The translations under genes were made by a program, and so were the position numbers. Source: Gammaproteobacteria bacterium (GTDB lineage Bacteria > Pseudomonadota > Gammaproteobacteria > GRL18). From it: DNA of 15,505 nucleotides. A model generated the notes under the pieces. The model was not told the DNA's origin and ran no database searches. It was given only the letters and a program-made list of their open reading frames with translations. Below, one piece after another: positions 14,284 to 15,505 of the stretch. Within the stretch, counting starts at the first letter, position 1; each line of letters starts with the position of its first letter. Location of the stretch: NCBI GenBank assembly GCA_027076245.1, contig JALTKC010000336.1, positions 1 to 15,505 on the forward strand. Direction: 5' to 3'.

Positions 14284-15505
14284 AGTCCATTCGTACTTTC
14301 CTGATCACGGTTATTTTGTCCACGATCACTCTGGTGGTGTTTATGTCGGCCTTAAATGGCTATAAAGACAGTATGCATAAGGCTGAACAGTTGTTTGATA
14401 TGGCACTGGTTGATAAGGCCTATCTGTTATCCATTGTTTTTTCGCTGTTTAATGAGAATGGTCATCAGCCTTTATCAGAATCCAGAGTGATTAATTTAAT
14501 GCAGGCCAAACACCCGGAAATTAAAGGCAATGATGTCTTTATGTTCCAGATCTGGCAGGACAGGTCACTGTTATTGCGATCTTTACAGACACCTCAGGAA
14601 CCCATCAGTGATTTTAAGCCGGGTTTCCAGAATAAAAATATTATTGGTCATCGCTGGCGAACCTATGCGTTTTATAATGAAAAGTCGCATTTATGGATTC
14701 TGACGGCAGAGCGCAGTGATATTCGCTATGTACTGGCAGAAAATATTATTCTGGAAACCATACTGCCGGTTATTATTATGCTGCCTTTGTTAGGGATATT
14801 AATCTGGATTTTAATCAGTTACGGCCTGTCACCCTTAAGAAAGCTTGCCCAGCAACTGGGCAATAAAAAAGCAGACGACCTCAGTCCTCTGCCGGTTGAA
14901 CAGCAGCCGGTAGAACTCATTCAGGTGGTTAATTCCACTAATGATCTGTTTAATCGTTTAAAGGCTTCTTTTCTAAGAGAAAAACGTTTTGCATCGGATG
15001 CGGCTCATGAACTGCGAACGCCCATCAGTGCTATTAAAATTCATTTGCACAATCTGACCCAGGTGGTGCCTGAGAATAATCACAGTTTTCAGCAGTTAAA
15101 TGATGCCGTTAACCGTATGGGGCATTTAGTGGAGCAGATTCTGAATCTGAACAGAACATCACCGGAGCAGTACATTTCCAAATTTACTGAGGTGGATCTT
15201 TATACCATTGCCCAGGAAGTGATTGCCAGGGAGTATCAGCAGTTTGCAGAAAAAGATCTTCAGATTGAACTGGAAGGCGAGCATGTACATATTAATGGTG
15301 ACCCCTTTGCTCTGGATGTCTTATTACAGAATCTGCTGAGTAACGCCTGTAAATATACTCATAATGGCGACTCCGTTCGCGTATCCATTAATACCTCAGA
15401 GCAATGGGTGGAACTGCAGGTGCAGGATTCCGGACCGGGTGTACCGGAAGATCAGTATGGACGTCTGTTTGACCGCTTTTACCGTTTACATGGGGATCGC
15501 CATGA
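14280..15505 (+). CDS. sensor histidine kinase, partial (window ends within the ATPase domain)
   Basis: The frame opens with ATG at 14280 and runs without stop to the window end, 408 codons. A transmembrane helix at about 5-24 and a second at 158-181 enclose a periplasmic sensor region of about 130 residues. A HAMP-like segment (YGLSPLRKLAQQL), a HisKA domain with phosphoacceptor H243 in AAHELRTPISA, and the HATPase N box with N355 (NLLSNACKYT) and G1 box D383 (DSGPGVPE), then FDRFYR, follow in the usual order. The two-helix layout and pairing with a QseB-like regulator suggest the QseC/PmrB type. The last part of the ATPase domain lies beyond 15505. The sensed signal is unknown. Confidence 0.93.
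   Translation, partial: MKSIRTFLITVILSTITLVVFMSALNGYKDSMHKAEQLFDMALVDKAYLLSIVFSLFNENGHQPLSESRVINLMQAKHPEIKGNDVFMFQIWQDRSLLLRSLQTPQEPISDFKPGFQNKNIIGHRWRTYAFYNEKSHLWILTAERSDIRYVLAENIILETILPVIIMLPLLGILIWILISYGLSPLRKLAQQLGNKKADDLSPLPVEQQPVELIQVVNSTNDLFNRLKASFLREKRFASDAAHELRTPISAIKIHLHNLTQVVPENNHSFQQLNDAVNRMGHLVEQILNLNRTSPEQYISKFTEVDLYTIAQEVIAREYQQFAEKDLQIELEGEHVHINGDPFALDVLLQNLLSNACKYTHNGDSVRVSINTSEQWVELQVQDSGPGVPEDQYGRLFDRFYRLHGDRH

Overview
The window is chromosomal DNA with moderate base composition and dense, ordinary gammaproteobacterial-type genes. A repeat-rich Gly/Tyr/Asn secreted protein resembling sulfur globule proteins (217-828), a 629-residue ParE, a thermostable-hemolysin family protein and a QseBC-like two-component pair point to a sulfur-storing gammaproteobacterium. 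Three intergenic arrays of 7-bp tandem repeats recall the heptamer repeats known from marine Beggiatoaceae. The lineage below class level is inference.

Left part (1-2763): a sulfur globule-like gene with a long leader and a strong terminator faces a minus-strand DUF3391/HD-GYP gene. The convergent gap between them holds two heptamer arrays, each preceded by the same 15-bp sequence. The HD-GYP protein has lost its HD motif and other metal ligands, so it is probably a sensor or effector rather than a c-di-GMP hydrolase. A 397-bp divergent intergenic region with an 8-bp-arm palindrome separates it from the next gene.

Middle part (2764-8510): a triple-receiver class III adenylate cyclase lies 35 bp upstream of an exported TPR/FGE-sulfatase-fold protein. 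A DUF4202 protein and parE follow. A cAMP enzyme and a degenerate c-di-GMP-type protein thus stand back to back.

Between parE and the next gene lies a 177-bp imperfect palindrome with 21-bp perfect terminal inverted repeats, flanked by TTTAA on both sides. It looks like a miniature transposable element.

Right part (8835-15505): seven genes run in one direction. They are a thermostable-hemolysin family protein (acyltransferase-like), an AMP-forming acyl ligase beginning with TTG inside a 4-bp overlap, a heme-oxygenase-like diiron protein beginning with GTG, a heptamer array, an exported TPR protein, an SDR oxidoreductase, and an OmpR-family regulator overlapping a sensor kinase cut by the window end. 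I infer that ligase, acyltransferase-like protein, diiron oxidase and SDR act in turn on an acyl chain to make an unknown lipid-derived metabolite, possibly linked to the two-component system. This is the best candidate for an undescribed system here, but its product cannot be read from sequence.
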